Positions 18,712 to 27,988 of a stretch of 64,000 nt of DNA are shown one piece after another. The DNA is taken from the NCBI RefSeq assembly GCF_014196715.1, contig NZ_JACIEF010000001.1, positions 788,872-852,871 on the forward strand. Direction: 5' to 3'. The DNA comes from Pedobacter zeae (GTDB taxonomy: Bacteria > Bacteroidota > Bacteroidia > Sphingobacteriales > Sphingobacteriaceae). The position numbers and the translations under genes are program-made. Under the pieces are notes generated by a model, which did not search any database, had not been told where the DNA came from, and worked only from the letters and a program-made list of their open reading frames with translations. Numbering within the stretch: the stretch's first letter is position 1; each line of letters opens with the position of its first letter.

Positions 18712-19299
18712 ATGAAAACAATGTCTTTTAAAGGAACTTTTTCAACAAAGGGAACCATTGCCAGAAGAGCTTTTAGCAGTGCATTATCGGTTGCATATTT
18801 TCTGATAATCGCGCTTTGCCTTTCTGCATGTTCAAAAGATGAAGGCGGGGATGTAGCCGCTGGCGATTTTTATCTCCGTGCGACGGTTGGTAGAAAAGAA
18901 GTAAATTTCCATAACGTGAACTTTCAGGGAGGTGGCAATGATAGCCGCTTTGAACATATCGTGGTGGGTGGTTATGAGACTTCCTATCCATTATCAGGGC
19001 CTATTCCGCCTTCGCTGGATTTTGAGATCTGGAGGCTCGGCGGTAATATTACCGCAGGAACTTATGCAACGCCCGCAGAAAATAAGATGATCGCCCGCTA
19101 TGCAATACAAAAACCTGAAGGTACGCTGCTGTACAATACCTCATTTGCAGATGATGTATTTACACTGAAAATTGAGGCGATCAGTAAATCTGGTATCAAG
19201 GGTACCTTTTCCGGAACCGTCAGGAACATGGCAGGAGAGGCAATTAGCATTACCGACGGGACATTCAATCTTCCTTATCAAACTGTTATTAATCCATAA
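18712..19299 (+). CDS. Lipoprotein of unknown function
   Basis: Starting at the ATG, this is 195 aa with a long basic N-region and a lipobox-like LIIALCLSACSKDEG ending in the lipidated Cys. The mature part of about 150 residues is beta-rich (FYLRATVGRKEVNFHN, FTLKIEAI, GIKGTFSGTVRN) and resembles small DUF-type beta-sandwich lipoproteins in Bacteroidetes; I cannot name the family. It is first of three same-strand genes for exported proteins, divergent from the TPR kinase/LuxR pair. Confidence 0.7.
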   Translation: MKTMSFKGTFSTKGTIARRAFSSALSVAYFLIIALCLSACSKDEGGDVAAGDFYLRATVGRKEVNFHNVNFQGGGNDSRFEHIVVGGYETSYPLSGPIPPSLDFEIWRLGGNITAGTYATPAENKMIARYAIQKPEGTLLYNTSFADDVFTLKIEAISKSGIKGTFSGTVRNMAGEAISITDGTFNLPYQTVINP

Positions 19300-19308
19300 A
19301 TCTATATC

Positions 19309-19938
19309 ATGAAGCTAAAAAAATACGTACTTACAATCATTTTTATTGCATCGTCAGCAGCTGTAGTTTCAGCGCAGTACAAAGAGCCGGAAAAAAAAGA
19401 TAAGGTAGAGATCTTCCGTCCGGAAATGACATTCGACTCTTTACAGGCAAAAAAAATGTTAGCAAAGGGAAGCGCTGTAATTAAAGGTGTAGCTTATACT
19501 AAACAGAAACATCCTCTTGGATACAGTGTACCGCTATCACCCCGCATATTGGCTAATAAAATGACTGTTGTTCTTTTACCGGTTACGCCGTATTTTGAAG
19601 AATGGTATAAACTTAGAAAGGATAAAGAAAATATAAGGAAGAAACGTTTTGTCTATCTCTCAGATCAGGCTTACAGATACAGGCTCGAAGCGGTGACCAA
19701 TAGTGATGGGGAATTCACCTTTCCTGAGATGCGGCCTGGCAAGTATTTCCTGCAAGGTATCTTGGATTACACCCTAAAGGGCAAGTATAACGAGTATACA
19801 GGGAGCGGCTATAATGATTACGGTGGACGGACCGATTATTATCAACAAAAAGAGTATTCCAAAAATATCCAGGACAGGATCGAAGAATTTGTCGAGGTAA
19901 AGGAAAACAGCGAAATCGTTAAAGTTAGGCTCCATTAG
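19309..19938 (+). CDS. Exported protein with carboxypeptidase-regulatory-like region
   Basis: This 209-aa protein has a signal peptide ending at VVSAQ. The middle carries a pattern typical of CarboxypepD_reg-like beta-sandwiches (RYRLEAVTNSDGEFTFPEMR then PGKYFLQ), and a Tyr/Gly-rich segment follows (GSGYNDYGGRTDYYQQ). No catalytic motif is seen. It lies 9 bases after the lipoprotein gene and 21 bases before the next gene, so the three form one operon. A cell-surface role is likely but unspecified. Confidence 0.65.
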   Translation: MKLKKYVLTIIFIASSAAVVSAQYKEPEKKDKVEIFRPEMTFDSLQAKKMLAKGSAVIKGVAYTKQKHPLGYSVPLSPRILANKMTVVLLPVTPYFEEWYKLRKDKENIRKKRFVYLSDQAYRYRLEAVTNSDGEFTFPEMRPGKYFLQGILDYTLKGKYNEYTGSGYNDYGGRTDYYQQKEYSKNIQDRIEEFVEVKENSEIVKVRLH

Positions 19939-19959
19939 ATTATAAAAATATCTTACATC

Positions 19960-20718
19960 ATGACAATAGTGAAAAAAATCGCAGTGTTAGTGATTCTTAT
20001 AGTATTGCGCTCGGGAGTTGAGGTACATGCCCAACTCGGGGCCGTATTTCAGAAAGCAAAATATGAAGCCGTAAAAGCAGCAGGTAAATCAGGGAAGCGC
20101 AGTAACGTTGTATTGACTGGCGATTCGCTGGTTTTCGCCGAAAATTTCTCAGCATTTGTACCCGGTGCCACTGCTACAAGCTTTAAAAGCAATGGAACGG
20201 CCACTATTACAACGGTAGCAGGGCAGAACGGGAAATGGTTGGATTTAAGGGATAAGACGATTTACAAATTTTCCAATCCGCTCCACTATCCCCGCCGGTT
20301 TACCTTATCTTTTGACATTATTGCACAAGCTGAACAGGTAAATGATATTGCACCATTGTCGTTTGGTTTCACCAGCGATAACAGTGTCCGTCAATATGCA
20401 AGTAATATCGGGACTTATGTGCAACTGCACTATTATGATACCAATCAGGTGAATATTGGCAGCAATAAACCGGAAAAATTTGTAAATACGACCTTTGATC
20501 TTGCGCCATGGATCAACCGCCCGTTGCATATCGTCCTTTCGGTTGATGGGGAACGGATGGTGGTACATTTAAATGATGTAAAACTGGTGGATACGGTTCT
20601 CTTCAGCACGGCTGCGGCTAAAAACTTTTATATAGCGGCTCCTTGGGAATATGCCAATGGTTCAAGGGTGTTGGTAAGTAATTTCAAAGTTCAGGATTTA
20701 GGAAATGGAACTAAATAG
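19960..20718 (+). CDS. Exported concanavalin/LamG-like protein
   Basis: This 252-aa protein has a signal peptide ending near VHAQ. The rest fits a concanavalin-like jelly roll: RFTLSFDIIAQAEQ, LHIVLSVDGERMVVHLNDVKL and a terminal ANGSRVLVSNFKVQDLG strand. Similar domains occur in OmpA-linked surface proteins and in sugar-binding proteins. It closes the three-gene operon starting at 18712. Confidence 0.65.
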   Translation: MTIVKKIAVLVILIVLRSGVEVHAQLGAVFQKAKYEAVKAAGKSGKRSNVVLTGDSLVFAENFSAFVPGATATSFKSNGTATITTVAGQNGKWLDLRDKTIYKFSNPLHYPRRFTLSFDIIAQAEQVNDIAPLSFGFTSDNSVRQYASNIGTYVQLHYYDTNQVNIGSNKPEKFVNTTFDLAPWINRPLHIVLSVDGERMVVHLNDVKLVDTVLFSTAAAKNFYIAAPWEYANGSRVLVSNFKVQDLGNGTK

Positions 20719-20859
20719 TATCTGCAGTCCGGCAATTGATGCTCATCTACCTGAAGGAATAAAAACGTATATAATGGTATCCCTTTGCAATGGTTGGCAG
20801 TTTTTATAAGTTGCTAATCGATTACACACTAAAAATATTGGAAAACTTTCCCCTATATT

Positions 20860-21297
20860 ATGAAGAAAATGGCGAAATCCGACTTTGTTAAAGAATCCAT
20901 ACCAAACACACGTTATAATAAAAACAATTATATGAAGGCTTGTTCTAAATGGGTTAAACGGATAGGTTTAGTTGCACTGATTATATTGTTACTTATTGCA
21001 GGATTTATCTTTGAAAGGGTATCCCGAAATGACGCAGAAAAAATAACGCCAGACGGCAATTTTGCAGAAGTAGACAATCATTTGTTGCATTATTACAAAA
21101 AAGGAAATGGAGGGCCGACTGTAGTTTTTGAAACGGCATTCGATCCTGCCGGACATCTGCAATGATACCATATTCAACAACAGTTACCGGTTTCTTATAC
21201 AAGTTTTTCCTATGACAGGTCAGGAATATTATGGAGCGAACGTGGCCAGAATCCATTAATTAGAACACCAGCTTTCACTACCGGTTATGATTTTTAA
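20860..21297 (+). pseudogene. Alpha/beta hydrolase remnant (in-frame stop, 3' part missing)
   Basis: The frame starts with a membrane anchor (IGLVALIILLLIAGFIF; the likely original start is 20932) and runs into the first strands of an alpha/beta hydrolase (LLHYYKKGNGGPTVVFE, then FDPAGHLQ). A TGA at 21163-21165 sits where related proteins usually have Trp. The frame continues for 43 codons with good family sequence (SFSYDRSGILWSERG) and then ends, before the nucleophile elbow GxSxG. The catalytic Ser, Asp and His are all absent. It is a decayed gene; the next gene begins at its end. Confidence 0.8.
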
Positions 21298-21307
21298 GAG
21301 TAAGCAT

Positions 21308-22603
21308 ATGATTAAAAAAACTAACATTACGATACTGTTTTTAATATTCATTCAATTATCGTTTGGGCAGGAAATCTCAACTTTTAATGACAGCATTTCA
21401 GCTAATTTTAATGAAATTAAAATTGAGACAGGCAAGCATAAACACCTATGGGGAAAAGATTTATATGGACCGATATTATTAGTCAATCCTGATACGAGGC
21501 AAATAGCTGCAAACTTTTCCGACAGCACAGGCATCCTCAAGCAAAATGGTAATATTTATTACGGAATTTTACCTGCCGAAATTAATATGGCGAACACAGC
21601 TGTCAATTGGGATGGAAGACGTTGGGCTATGATTATGCTTCCATTGCCAGTCAATAAACAGGACAGGATAAATTTGCTTGCCCATGAATTGTTTCATGTA
21701 AGCCAACCATTATTGGGGTTCCAGCTATTTAACGCTGAAAACAATCACCTTGACCAAAAGAATGGTAGAATTTATTTACGTTTAGAACTGGAAGCATTAA
21801 AGAAGGCGTTACAAACAGATAACAAAATTGAACGAAAAATGCATCTTACTCATGCCTTAACTTTTAGAAAATACAGATATTTGCTTTGTTCCGGAGCAGA
21901 TATTTCCGAGAACTTGTTAGAATTAAATGAAGGAATTGCTGAATACACAGGTTCAGTGGTCAGCGGGAGAGATAAAAAGCAATCACTCGAACATTTTGTT
22001 AAAAGCATAAGCTCTTTTCTAAGCAATCCTACATTTGTTCGGTCATTTGCTTATCAAACAACTCCTGTCTACGGTTACTTACTTGATGATACAAAAAAGG
22101 GCTGGAACAGAGAAATAACAATCAAGACAAATCTGACGGACTATTTCATAAAAGCATCTGATATAAAAATACCGAATAATTTAAGGAAAATAACTGCCTT
22201 ACTTTTAAATCAATACAACGGCAAAGCAATTATTTCAGAAGAAGAAGCAAGAGAAAACAAAACAAAAAAGCTAATTGCTGAATATAAGCGTAAATTTATT
22301 ACCCAACCCCATTTTGAACTCGTATTTGAGAAAATGAATGTATCATTTGATCCAAGAAATATTATACCTATTGAAGATAAGGGAACAGTCTATCCAAATA
22401 TTAGAGTTACTGATAAATGGGGAATACTTACCGTTGAGAATGGCGCATTAATGAGCGCTAAATGGGACAAGATTTTAGTAACCAGTCCATTGAAAATAGA
22501 GAATCAGATTATAACCGGAGCGGGCTGGATACTAACGCTTAATGACGGATATTCTGTAATAAAAGACGAAGTAACGGGCAACTATAAATTGACAAAAAAA
22601 TAG
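21308..22603 (+). CDS. Exported HExxH zinc-metallopeptidase-like protein
   Basis: This 431-aa protein (starting at MIKKTNITIL, whose ATG is preferred over 21287 because it begins the signal peptide) has the zinc motif HELFH at residues 126-130. About 75 residues later comes ELNEGIAEYTG, whose Glu could be the third zinc ligand as in gluzincins. I do not recognise the named family. The C-terminal part has beta-strand segments (WGILTVENGALMS, GWILTLNDGYSVI) that may form a separate domain. The gene is more AT-rich than its neighbours and sits against a decayed hydrolase gene, which is compatible with acquisition. Confidence 0.7.
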   Translation: MIKKTNITILFLIFIQLSFGQEISTFNDSISANFNEIKIETGKHKHLWGKDLYGPILLVNPDTRQIAANFSDSTGILKQNGNIYYGILPAEINMANTAVNWDGRRWAMIMLPLPVNKQDRINLLAHELFHVSQPLLGFQLFNAENNHLDQKNGRIYLRLELEALKKALQTDNKIERKMHLTHALTFRKYRYLLCSGADISENLLELNEGIAEYTGSVVSGRDKKQSLEHFVKSISSFLSNPTFVRSFAYQTTPVYGYLLDDTKKGWNREITIKTNLTDYFIKASDIKIPNNLRKITALLLNQYNGKAIISEEEARENKTKKLIAEYKRKFITQPHFELVFEKMNVSFDPRNIIPIEDKGTVYPNIRVTDKWGILTVENGALMSAKWDKILVTSPLKIENQIITGAGWILTLNDGYSVIKDEVTGNYKLTKK

Positions 22604-22736
22604 AAACTGCGAATGTCGGATGCCAAAAATTAAAATGAAGTTCTTGCTGATTAGTGATGAGAACGCTTTAAAAATATAAACCGACGCTGCTAAAGCCCGG
22701 AAAGTATTTTCAAGTGATTAAGGTTGAAGGGTTTAC

Positions 22737-22789
22737 CAGCAAAATGAAGAGGGTGTTGACAGTTAATGAGTACCCTCTTTATTTTGCTG
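22737..22789. terminator. Bidirectional terminator between convergent genes
   Basis: An 18-bp stem with one G-T pair (22737-22754 with 22772-22789; core AAGAGGGT/ACCCTCTT) has a 17-base loop. AT-rich sequence follows on both strands. It separates the metallopeptidase gene from the opposing NTF2-like gene. Confidence 0.75.
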
Positions 22790-22804
22790 TAAATTTATTT
22801 TACC

Positions 22805-23161
22805 TTATTTATTGTCTGGTTCAATAAAGGCGTACAGATATTTTACTTTGCCGTTTTCGGTCAGGAAAAAGTCCATGCTGTTGAGTTTCCCGCTTCCGGT
22901 TTGGATGTGCCCAAAAAGCCGGGCACTGTTTTGAAGCGGCTCTATAGGTTTTGCTGCTGAAAATTGATAAGAAGGATCCTCGTCTATCAGTTTTCCTATA
23001 AAATCAGAAACGGCTTTTAAACCTTCCAAGATCAGCTCCTTATCCAACATCCTGATATCATCTGCATAAATCTTTTTAAGAAGTGTTTCGCGTTTTTTTG
23101 CGTCTTTTTCATTCCAGGCGGCAACATGTATTTCTTGTAATTGGTCGGGTAATTTTTCCAT
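22805..23161 (-). CDS. SnoaL/NTF2-like protein
   Basis: This 118-aa protein matches the SnoaL-like nuclear transport factor 2 pattern: EIHVAAWNEKDAKKRETLL, then IYADDIRMLDKELILEGLKAVSDF and a terminal run of beta-strands (NSMDFFLTENGKVKYLYAFI). Many such proteins are small stand-alone isomerase-, hydratase- or ligand-binding-like proteins; the function here is unknown. It follows the SDR gene on the same strand with a 156-base gap. Confidence 0.8.
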   Translation of the reverse strand: MEKLPDQLQEIHVAAWNEKDAKKRETLLKKIYADDIRMLDKELILEGLKAVSDFIGKLIDEDPSYQFSAAKPIEPLQNSARLFGHIQTGSGKLNSMDFFLTENGKVKYLYAFIEPDNK

Positions 23162-23317
23162 TATATTTTATTTTTGTTCCAAAATTCCTATTGTTGTTGG
23201 GGCGATAACATCACCCTAATTTTATTCTCTGCTATGATCCGGAAATGTATCCGCCTGTAGTAAAGCCGTTTGTGCGTCCATAAGAGGTTAGTGTGATGAA
23301 CATCGGCCGGATCCTCT

Positions 23318-24043
23318 CTAAATAAGCCTTTGCCCTCCATCTACATGCAACGTTTCTCCCGTTATTATTTCATTGGCCATAAAAAACAGAATAGCCGATG
23401 CAACCTGGTCTGTCGTTGCCACACGTTTTAAGGGGAGCTTTTGGCTCATTGAATTTACAAATGCTTCTTTACCCGATCCAAGTGACTTGGACAAAAGAGG
23501 TGAATCGGTGGTTCCGGGTGAGACCGTGTTCACACGGCGCGGTGCCAGCTCAAGGGCAAGGCCACGGGCCAGCGCCTCAACCGCAGAAGATGCAGCTGCT
23601 AATATTGCGGTTCCCGGTGTGGGGCGGTCTGCCAATACACCGGAGGTAAAAGTGATCGATGCTTCTGGTGAGAGTTTTTCGCCAAGCGAGCGGATGACGT
23701 ACAATGCCCCCCAAATACGTTCATCGAAAGCTTTATGCAGGTAATCTATATCTGCCTCCAAAATTGTTCCGGCAACAAAGGTACCCGCCAGCAGAACCAG
23801 GTGATCGACCTGCTGAACATCAGATAGGGCTGCTTCGATCGTTTCCTGTTTTGTAATGTCGGCAGCCTTCCATTTAAATCCATTTTCGTTTGCTATCCGT
23901 TCGGTATTGCCGGGATTAAAACCGATGATCGTAACTGTTGCCCCCACGGCCTTTGCCTGCTTTGCCGTGGCAAGCCCGATACCTGAGCTTCCGCCAACGA
24001 TCATTACATGTTTATCTTTCAAAATGTGATTTGCCCTGGTCAT
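23318..24043 (-). CDS. SDR-family oxidoreductase lacking Tyr-Lys pair
   Basis: This 241-aa short-chain dehydrogenase-like protein has a cofactor motif GGSSGIG (17-23), a Ser at S134 in TFTSG, the LALELAPRRVNTVSPG segment and a C-terminal ITGETLHVDGGQ. At the place of YxxxK it has small residues (AILAAASSAVEAL), so the standard catalytic Tyr and Lys are both absent. It resembles the SDR at 9914 in this loss. It is divergent from the broken Crp regulator at 24308, a common arrangement for regulator and target. Confidence 0.88.
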   Translation of the reverse strand: MTRANHILKDKHVMIVGGSSGIGLATAKQAKAVGATVTIIGFNPGNTERIANENGFKWKAADITKQETIEAALSDVQQVDHLVLLAGTFVAGTILEADIDYLHKAFDERIWGALYVIRSLGEKLSPEASITFTSGVLADRPTPGTAILAAASSAVEALARGLALELAPRRVNTVSPGTTDSPLLSKSLGSGKEAFVNSMSQKLPLKRVATTDQVASAILFFMANEIITGETLHVDGGQRLI

Positions 24044-24307
24044 TTCGTTTGGTTGAATATTATATGATTAATGGCATAAAGATATCCGGGCCTGATCCGG
24101 TTTACGATGAGTTATGATAAAAAAAAATGTTGACCTGTATCAACATTTTCAGATTTAAGGCTTTTTATGGTCATTCCCGCCGAGGGCAGATTTTATAGAA
24201 ACACCTGTCTGCTAAACGCGCTGCACCGGAAGCTACCGGCCGGTGTTATCAGGCAATATATCCAGGTCTGACATTCCCTGATAGCAAGAAATGTTTATCT
24301 TTACAAC

Positions 24308-24894
24308 ATGCTTACTGCGCTTTTAAATTACCTTTACCAACAAACCGCTATTCCACTCTCGGAGGAAGATATAGCATTGATGCGGAAGGCGTTTATTCCG
24401 AGGAAGTTCAGAAAAAGGCAATTCTTGTTACAGGAAGGGGATATATGCTGGTATATATCTTTTGTTGTAAAAGGGGCCGTCCGTCAGTATACCGTAGATG
24501 AAAAAGGAAACGAGCACGTGCTGAACCTGGCAATAGAAAATTGGTGGACTTCTGACCGGGAGAGTTACCATAAGCTAACACCATCGATCTATAATATTGA
24601 TGCCTGGGAAGAAACCCAGGTGCTAATGCTCCCGAAGGCAGATGGTTGGTACGATAAAGTCAATGCTATTCCCGCGTTTGCCGATTGAGGATAAAACTTG
24701 ACGATGCGCATCATATGGCCATGCAAAGCAGGTTGCATTCCTCTATCAATTACCCTGCAGAATACCGGTATGAAGAATTGCTGCGAAAATATCCTGATTT
24801 CTTGCAACGGTTTCCCCAGCATATCATCGCTTCTTACCTCGGAATTACCAAGGAAACGCTTAGCCGTATCCGCAATCAATCTCTTAAAAAATAA
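24308..24894 (+). pseudogene. Crp/Fnr-family regulator, frameshifted
   Basis: The first frame (24308-24688) encodes the cyclic-nucleotide-binding-like domain: RKRQFLLQEGDICWYISFVVKGAVRQY and ENWWTSDRESY. It ends at TGA just after AFAD. The second frame (24685-24894) continues with DDAHHMAMQSRLHSS, a YPDFLQRFPQ segment and the helix-turn-helix HIIASYLGITKETLSRIR. Restoring one T in the sequence GATTGAGG near 24685 joins them into one protein of about 195 residues, the normal family length. It is either a real deletion or a sequencing error; if real, the DNA-binding part is lost. Confidence 0.82.
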
Positions 24895-25031
24895 ACTAAC
24901 GATTGTTATTGCTGCAGGTTGTTTAGGTATAAGCCGGTTTCGGCGGGCAAGAGTCCCTTTCGCCCTGCCCGCACTATACATGATTTTAACCCCTGCTTTT
25001 TCAAATGCAGCTGCCAAACCCCTGAACGGTA

Positions 25032-25907
25032 TTATGCTAATGATCTAAATTGATCGGCATAATCTTTAGCAAAATTTTCTATCGTTCGTGCAGGCTTTCC
25101 TAAAATGGTTCGTACGCAATCAGTAACCATTTCTGTTTCGCCGTTTCGTTGTGCCGCATCATACGAGATAAATGTTTCGATTAAAGCCGATGGCATTCCG
25201 TTCCGTTTCATTTCCTGCCTTGCTTCATCTAATGAAATGGGAATGTACGTTACTTTTTTGTGGATTGCCTTACTGATGGCTTCGGCTACATCGTAATAAT
25301 TTACGGCCACGTCGCTGCTGAGTGAATAAACCTGGTTATGGTGTTTTTCGGGCTCGGTGAGGCATTTAAATGCTACCTCTGCGATATCTCTTAGGTCAAC
25401 ATGTGCCCTTTTCCCTGCTCCGGTTGCTTCATAAAACTTTTGCTCCTTTTTTACATTTTCGGCAATTTCTCCTAACCAGTTTTGCATGATGCCCATTGGG
25501 CGCAATAGGGTATAGGGAATGCCCTGCTTAATTAAAAAGTCTTCAACAACTCCATGTATGCGGGGAATATAAAATGCTGAATTTTGATCAGCCGCTCCTG
25601 ATGAAAGTTTTACCAGGTGTTTGATGCCCGATTGCTTTGCTGCTTTAATCACATTTTTTTGCCCTTCAACAAAATCAGGGCCTGGCGAGGAAAGCAGGAA
25701 AACAGCTTTGCTATTTTCCATTACCGTGTTGAGACTTTGTATATCCGAAATGTCGGCCTGTACCCACTTTATGAAACGGTGCGGAGTAGCCTTGTTAAGA
25801 TTACGGGTTACGGCAATAGTTTCGACCTTTTCCTGGGATAAACGGTTAATCAGTTCCGAACCGATTTTTCCGGTGGCACCAAATACGGCAATTCTTTTGT
25901 TTTCCAT
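25032..25907 (-). CDS. NmrA-like NAD(P)-binding protein
   Basis: This 291-aa protein has an atypical-SDR Rossmann start (IAVFGATGKIGSELINRL), the VKLSSGAADQNSAF region and the TLLRPMGIMQNWLGEI motif typical of NmrA and NAD(P)H-dependent azoreductase/quinone-sensing proteins. No YxxxK pair is evident. It could be a redox-sensing regulator or a reductase. It lies next to an AraC gene on the same strand, 72 bases away. Confidence 0.85.
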   Translation of the reverse strand: MENKRIAVFGATGKIGSELINRLSQEKVETIAVTRNLNKATPHRFIKWVQADISDIQSLNTVMENSKAVFLLSSPGPDFVEGQKNVIKAAKQSGIKHLVKLSSGAADQNSAFYIPRIHGVVEDFLIKQGIPYTLLRPMGIMQNWLGEIAENVKKEQKFYEATGAGKRAHVDLRDIAEVAFKCLTEPEKHHNQVYSLSSDVAVNYYDVAEAISKAIHKKVTYIPISLDEARQEMKRNGMPSALIETFISYDAAQRNGETEMVTDCVRTILGKPARTIENFAKDYADQFRSLA

Positions 25908-25931
25908 TTTCCAAAATGTTCAAATATGCTG

Positions 25932-25939
25932 CAAATGTA
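25932..25939 (-). promoter_or_regulatory. Candidate -7 element for the NmrA-like gene
   Basis: On the minus strand TACATTTG matches TAnnTTTG exactly, 24 bases upstream of the ATG. No -33 element is clear. Confidence 0.35.
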
Positions 25940-25979
25940 TGTTGCGGGGAAAATTGAAAATAGAATAAAACCGACAAGG

Positions 25980-26795
25980 TTAACATTCCCATTCGGGAAA
26001 GTTCGGCAATTGTTCATTTGCGTGTGATAAAAACTGTTTTGGGCTGGCACCCGTAAATGCCCTGAATTCGCGAATAAAATGAGATTGATCGGCATACGAA
26101 TGCTGATAGGCCAGTTCGGTCAGGGAATTAAATGTCCGGTTGCGAATAAAATCAAGTGCAGCCTGAAAGCGGCAGATGCGGGAAAAAAGTTTGGGAGAAA
26201 TGCCTACATTGGTTTTAAAAATCCTTTCCAGGGAGCGTTCAGATAAGTTTAATTCGGACTGGATTTTATACAGGCCACCGGTATTGTTGCTATTTATTTT
26301 TGCAATGGCATAAGCAACCTTTGGGTTTTGACGATACCTGTTGGCTGCAATTTTGCGTGAAATAAAATCGGACAAAATTTTAACCCTTTTATCTATTTGG
26401 GTTTCGCCCAGAAGCTGTTCGGCTAAATTATTTTTAACTACATCGTCCAAATCGATATAGCCATCAGTAAGTTCGTTGGCATCTATACCAAAGATTGATT
26501 TTATTGCATCAGGCCGAAAGTAAACACCAATATTGCGATACTGGCCTTTAGTGGTTTTTTGTGAATTGGATGTTGTTAAGCCCTGTATAAAAAGTTGAGG
26601 TAGCTTATGCCGGTCTTTATCAAGAAAGGAATCAGGGTTTTCCTGAAAAATCAGGCCTGGACAACCATCTGCAATGATTTTGAAGGTCTTTGTTTCACCG
26701 TATAAATTATTGTCTTCCAGTATTCCAAAACATTGGATGTAAGGTTGAAGTGCTGTTGCCGGCTGTACTTGCCTGTACTCCATTTTAGCATTCAT
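25980..26795 (-). CDS. AraC-family regulator with DUF6597-type N-terminus
   Basis: This 271-aa regulator has an N-terminal domain with the pattern LQPYIQCFGILEDN and IGVYFRPDAIKSIFG, known from AraC proteins annotated DUF6597. The C-terminal helix-turn-helix region has LYKIQSELNLSERSLERIF and FNSLTELAYQHSYADQSHFI, ending ASPKQF. Met1 or Met5 could be the start. It is upstream of the NmrA-like gene on the same strand and is a likely regulator of it. Confidence 0.88.
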   Translation of the reverse strand: MNAKMEYRQVQPATALQPYIQCFGILEDNNLYGETKTFKIIADGCPGLIFQENPDSFLDKDRHKLPQLFIQGLTTSNSQKTTKGQYRNIGVYFRPDAIKSIFGIDANELTDGYIDLDDVVKNNLAEQLLGETQIDKRVKILSDFISRKIAANRYRQNPKVAYAIAKINSNNTGGLYKIQSELNLSERSLERIFKTNVGISPKLFSRICRFQAALDFIRNRTFNSLTELAYQHSYADQSHFIREFRAFTGASPKQFLSHANEQLPNFPEWEC

Positions 26796-26968
26796 TATTA
26801 TTTGCTTCCGTTATCATGAGCATCTCCTCATTGAATATCCATGTTTTCCAGGCAAATTTAACGATTTATTTTCCACACCACCACCGGGCGCGTCATTTCG
26901 ACCGCAACTTTTACCGCTTCAACCATTTTGTATAGCATCGGTTTTAATATTTCGCTTTCTTTGTACCA

Positions 26969-27988
26969 ATGAACAAGAATGAGAGAAAGCTATACTTCTA
27001 CAGTGCCTTTCTGATTACACTCGTAGTGAATTCTGCAAAACTGATGGCCCTTAACAGCGAGGGGATTATTGCCCGTTACTGGCAGTTTAATATCGGGGAA
27101 TACGGTTTTCAGTTTTTGTATAATATGATGTTCTGCCTTTTATTACTGCATCTCAATCTTGCTGAGGGTAAGTTTTTGAGTGTACTTCGGGCGAACAAAC
27201 AATACTGGAAACTCTATGCATTCAATGCCCTGGTGGTTGTGGCAGCCATAGTGTTGGGAAGTCTGCTCCATTCTATGTTTTTTGGAATGCCCCAGCTTCC
27301 GGGCGGAAGGATAAGGGGCTATTTTGCCCGGTTTTTACTCAGCAGTATTATGATCGCTGTAGTGATCCGCCTCGTTCTGCTGATACGCGAAGGCAGAAAT
27401 AAAGACCTGATTAACGAACAGCTTCATTCGGCCTACCTTAAAGCGCAGCTGCAACTGCTTCAGGAGCAGCTTAACCCGCATTTTCTATTCAACACACTGA
27501 GCAGCCTTTCGGCTATCGTGAGAGAAAATCCAAGCCTGGCTCAAAACTATATTCTCCATCTTTCCAAAATCTTCCGGTATACGCTGGTTGGTTCAGGTAA
27601 CAACCTGGTCACGCTGGAGAAAGAGCTTGAACATTTGAAGTCTTATGTTCAGCTGGTGAAAATGCGGCTGGAAAGTACGGTTCAGGTCCATATTAATATC
27701 AGCCAGGACCTGATTGGCAGGCAGGTACTTCATTTATCGTTGCAAGCCCTGGTCGAAAATGCCGTTAAACATAACAGGGCTACACGCACAGAACCTTTAA
27801 CGGTAGAGATTTATGAAGAAAATGAATGGCTGATTACCCGGAATAACCTGCAGCCCGTTACCAGTGAAGCAGAAGGAACCGGACTTGGGCTTGCCAACCT
27901 GAATGAACGTTATAAACTGCAACTCCATCAGGAGATCGAAATTCAGCAGACCACAGCATATTTCATCGTAAAGCTGCCATTAGTATGA
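26969..27988 (+). CDS. LytS-type membrane sensor histidine kinase
   Basis: This 339-aa kinase has four predicted membrane helices in the first 145 residues. A short coiled-coil and the His_kinase (pfam06580-type) domain follow, with phospho-acceptor motif QLNPHFLFNTLSSL, N box LVENAVKHN and G box GTGLGLANLNERY. It overlaps the LytTR regulator gene by 4 bases (ATGA), so the two are translationally coupled and form a two-component pair. Confidence 0.93.
   Translation: MNKNERKLYFYSAFLITLVVNSAKLMALNSEGIIARYWQFNIGEYGFQFLYNMMFCLLLLHLNLAEGKFLSVLRANKQYWKLYAFNALVVVAAIVLGSLLHSMFFGMPQLPGGRIRGYFARFLLSSIMIAVVIRLVLLIREGRNKDLINEQLHSAYLKAQLQLLQEQLNPHFLFNTLSSLSAIVRENPSLAQNYILHLSKIFRYTLVGSGNNLVTLEKELEHLKSYVQLVKMRLESTVQVHINISQDLIGRQVLHLSLQALVENAVKHNRATRTEPLTVEIYEENEWLITRNNLQPVTSEAEGTGLGLANLNERYKLQLHQEIEIQQTTAYFIVKLPLV

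Noticed and set aside
21163..21165. In-frame TGA read as selenocysteine or Trp
   Set aside because: The frame ends soon afterwards before any catalytic residue, so gene decay explains it better than recoding.
24589..25017. 142-codon minus-strand ORF
   Set aside because: It lies antisense to the broken Crp gene, whose two frames show clear family motifs; the antisense protein has none.
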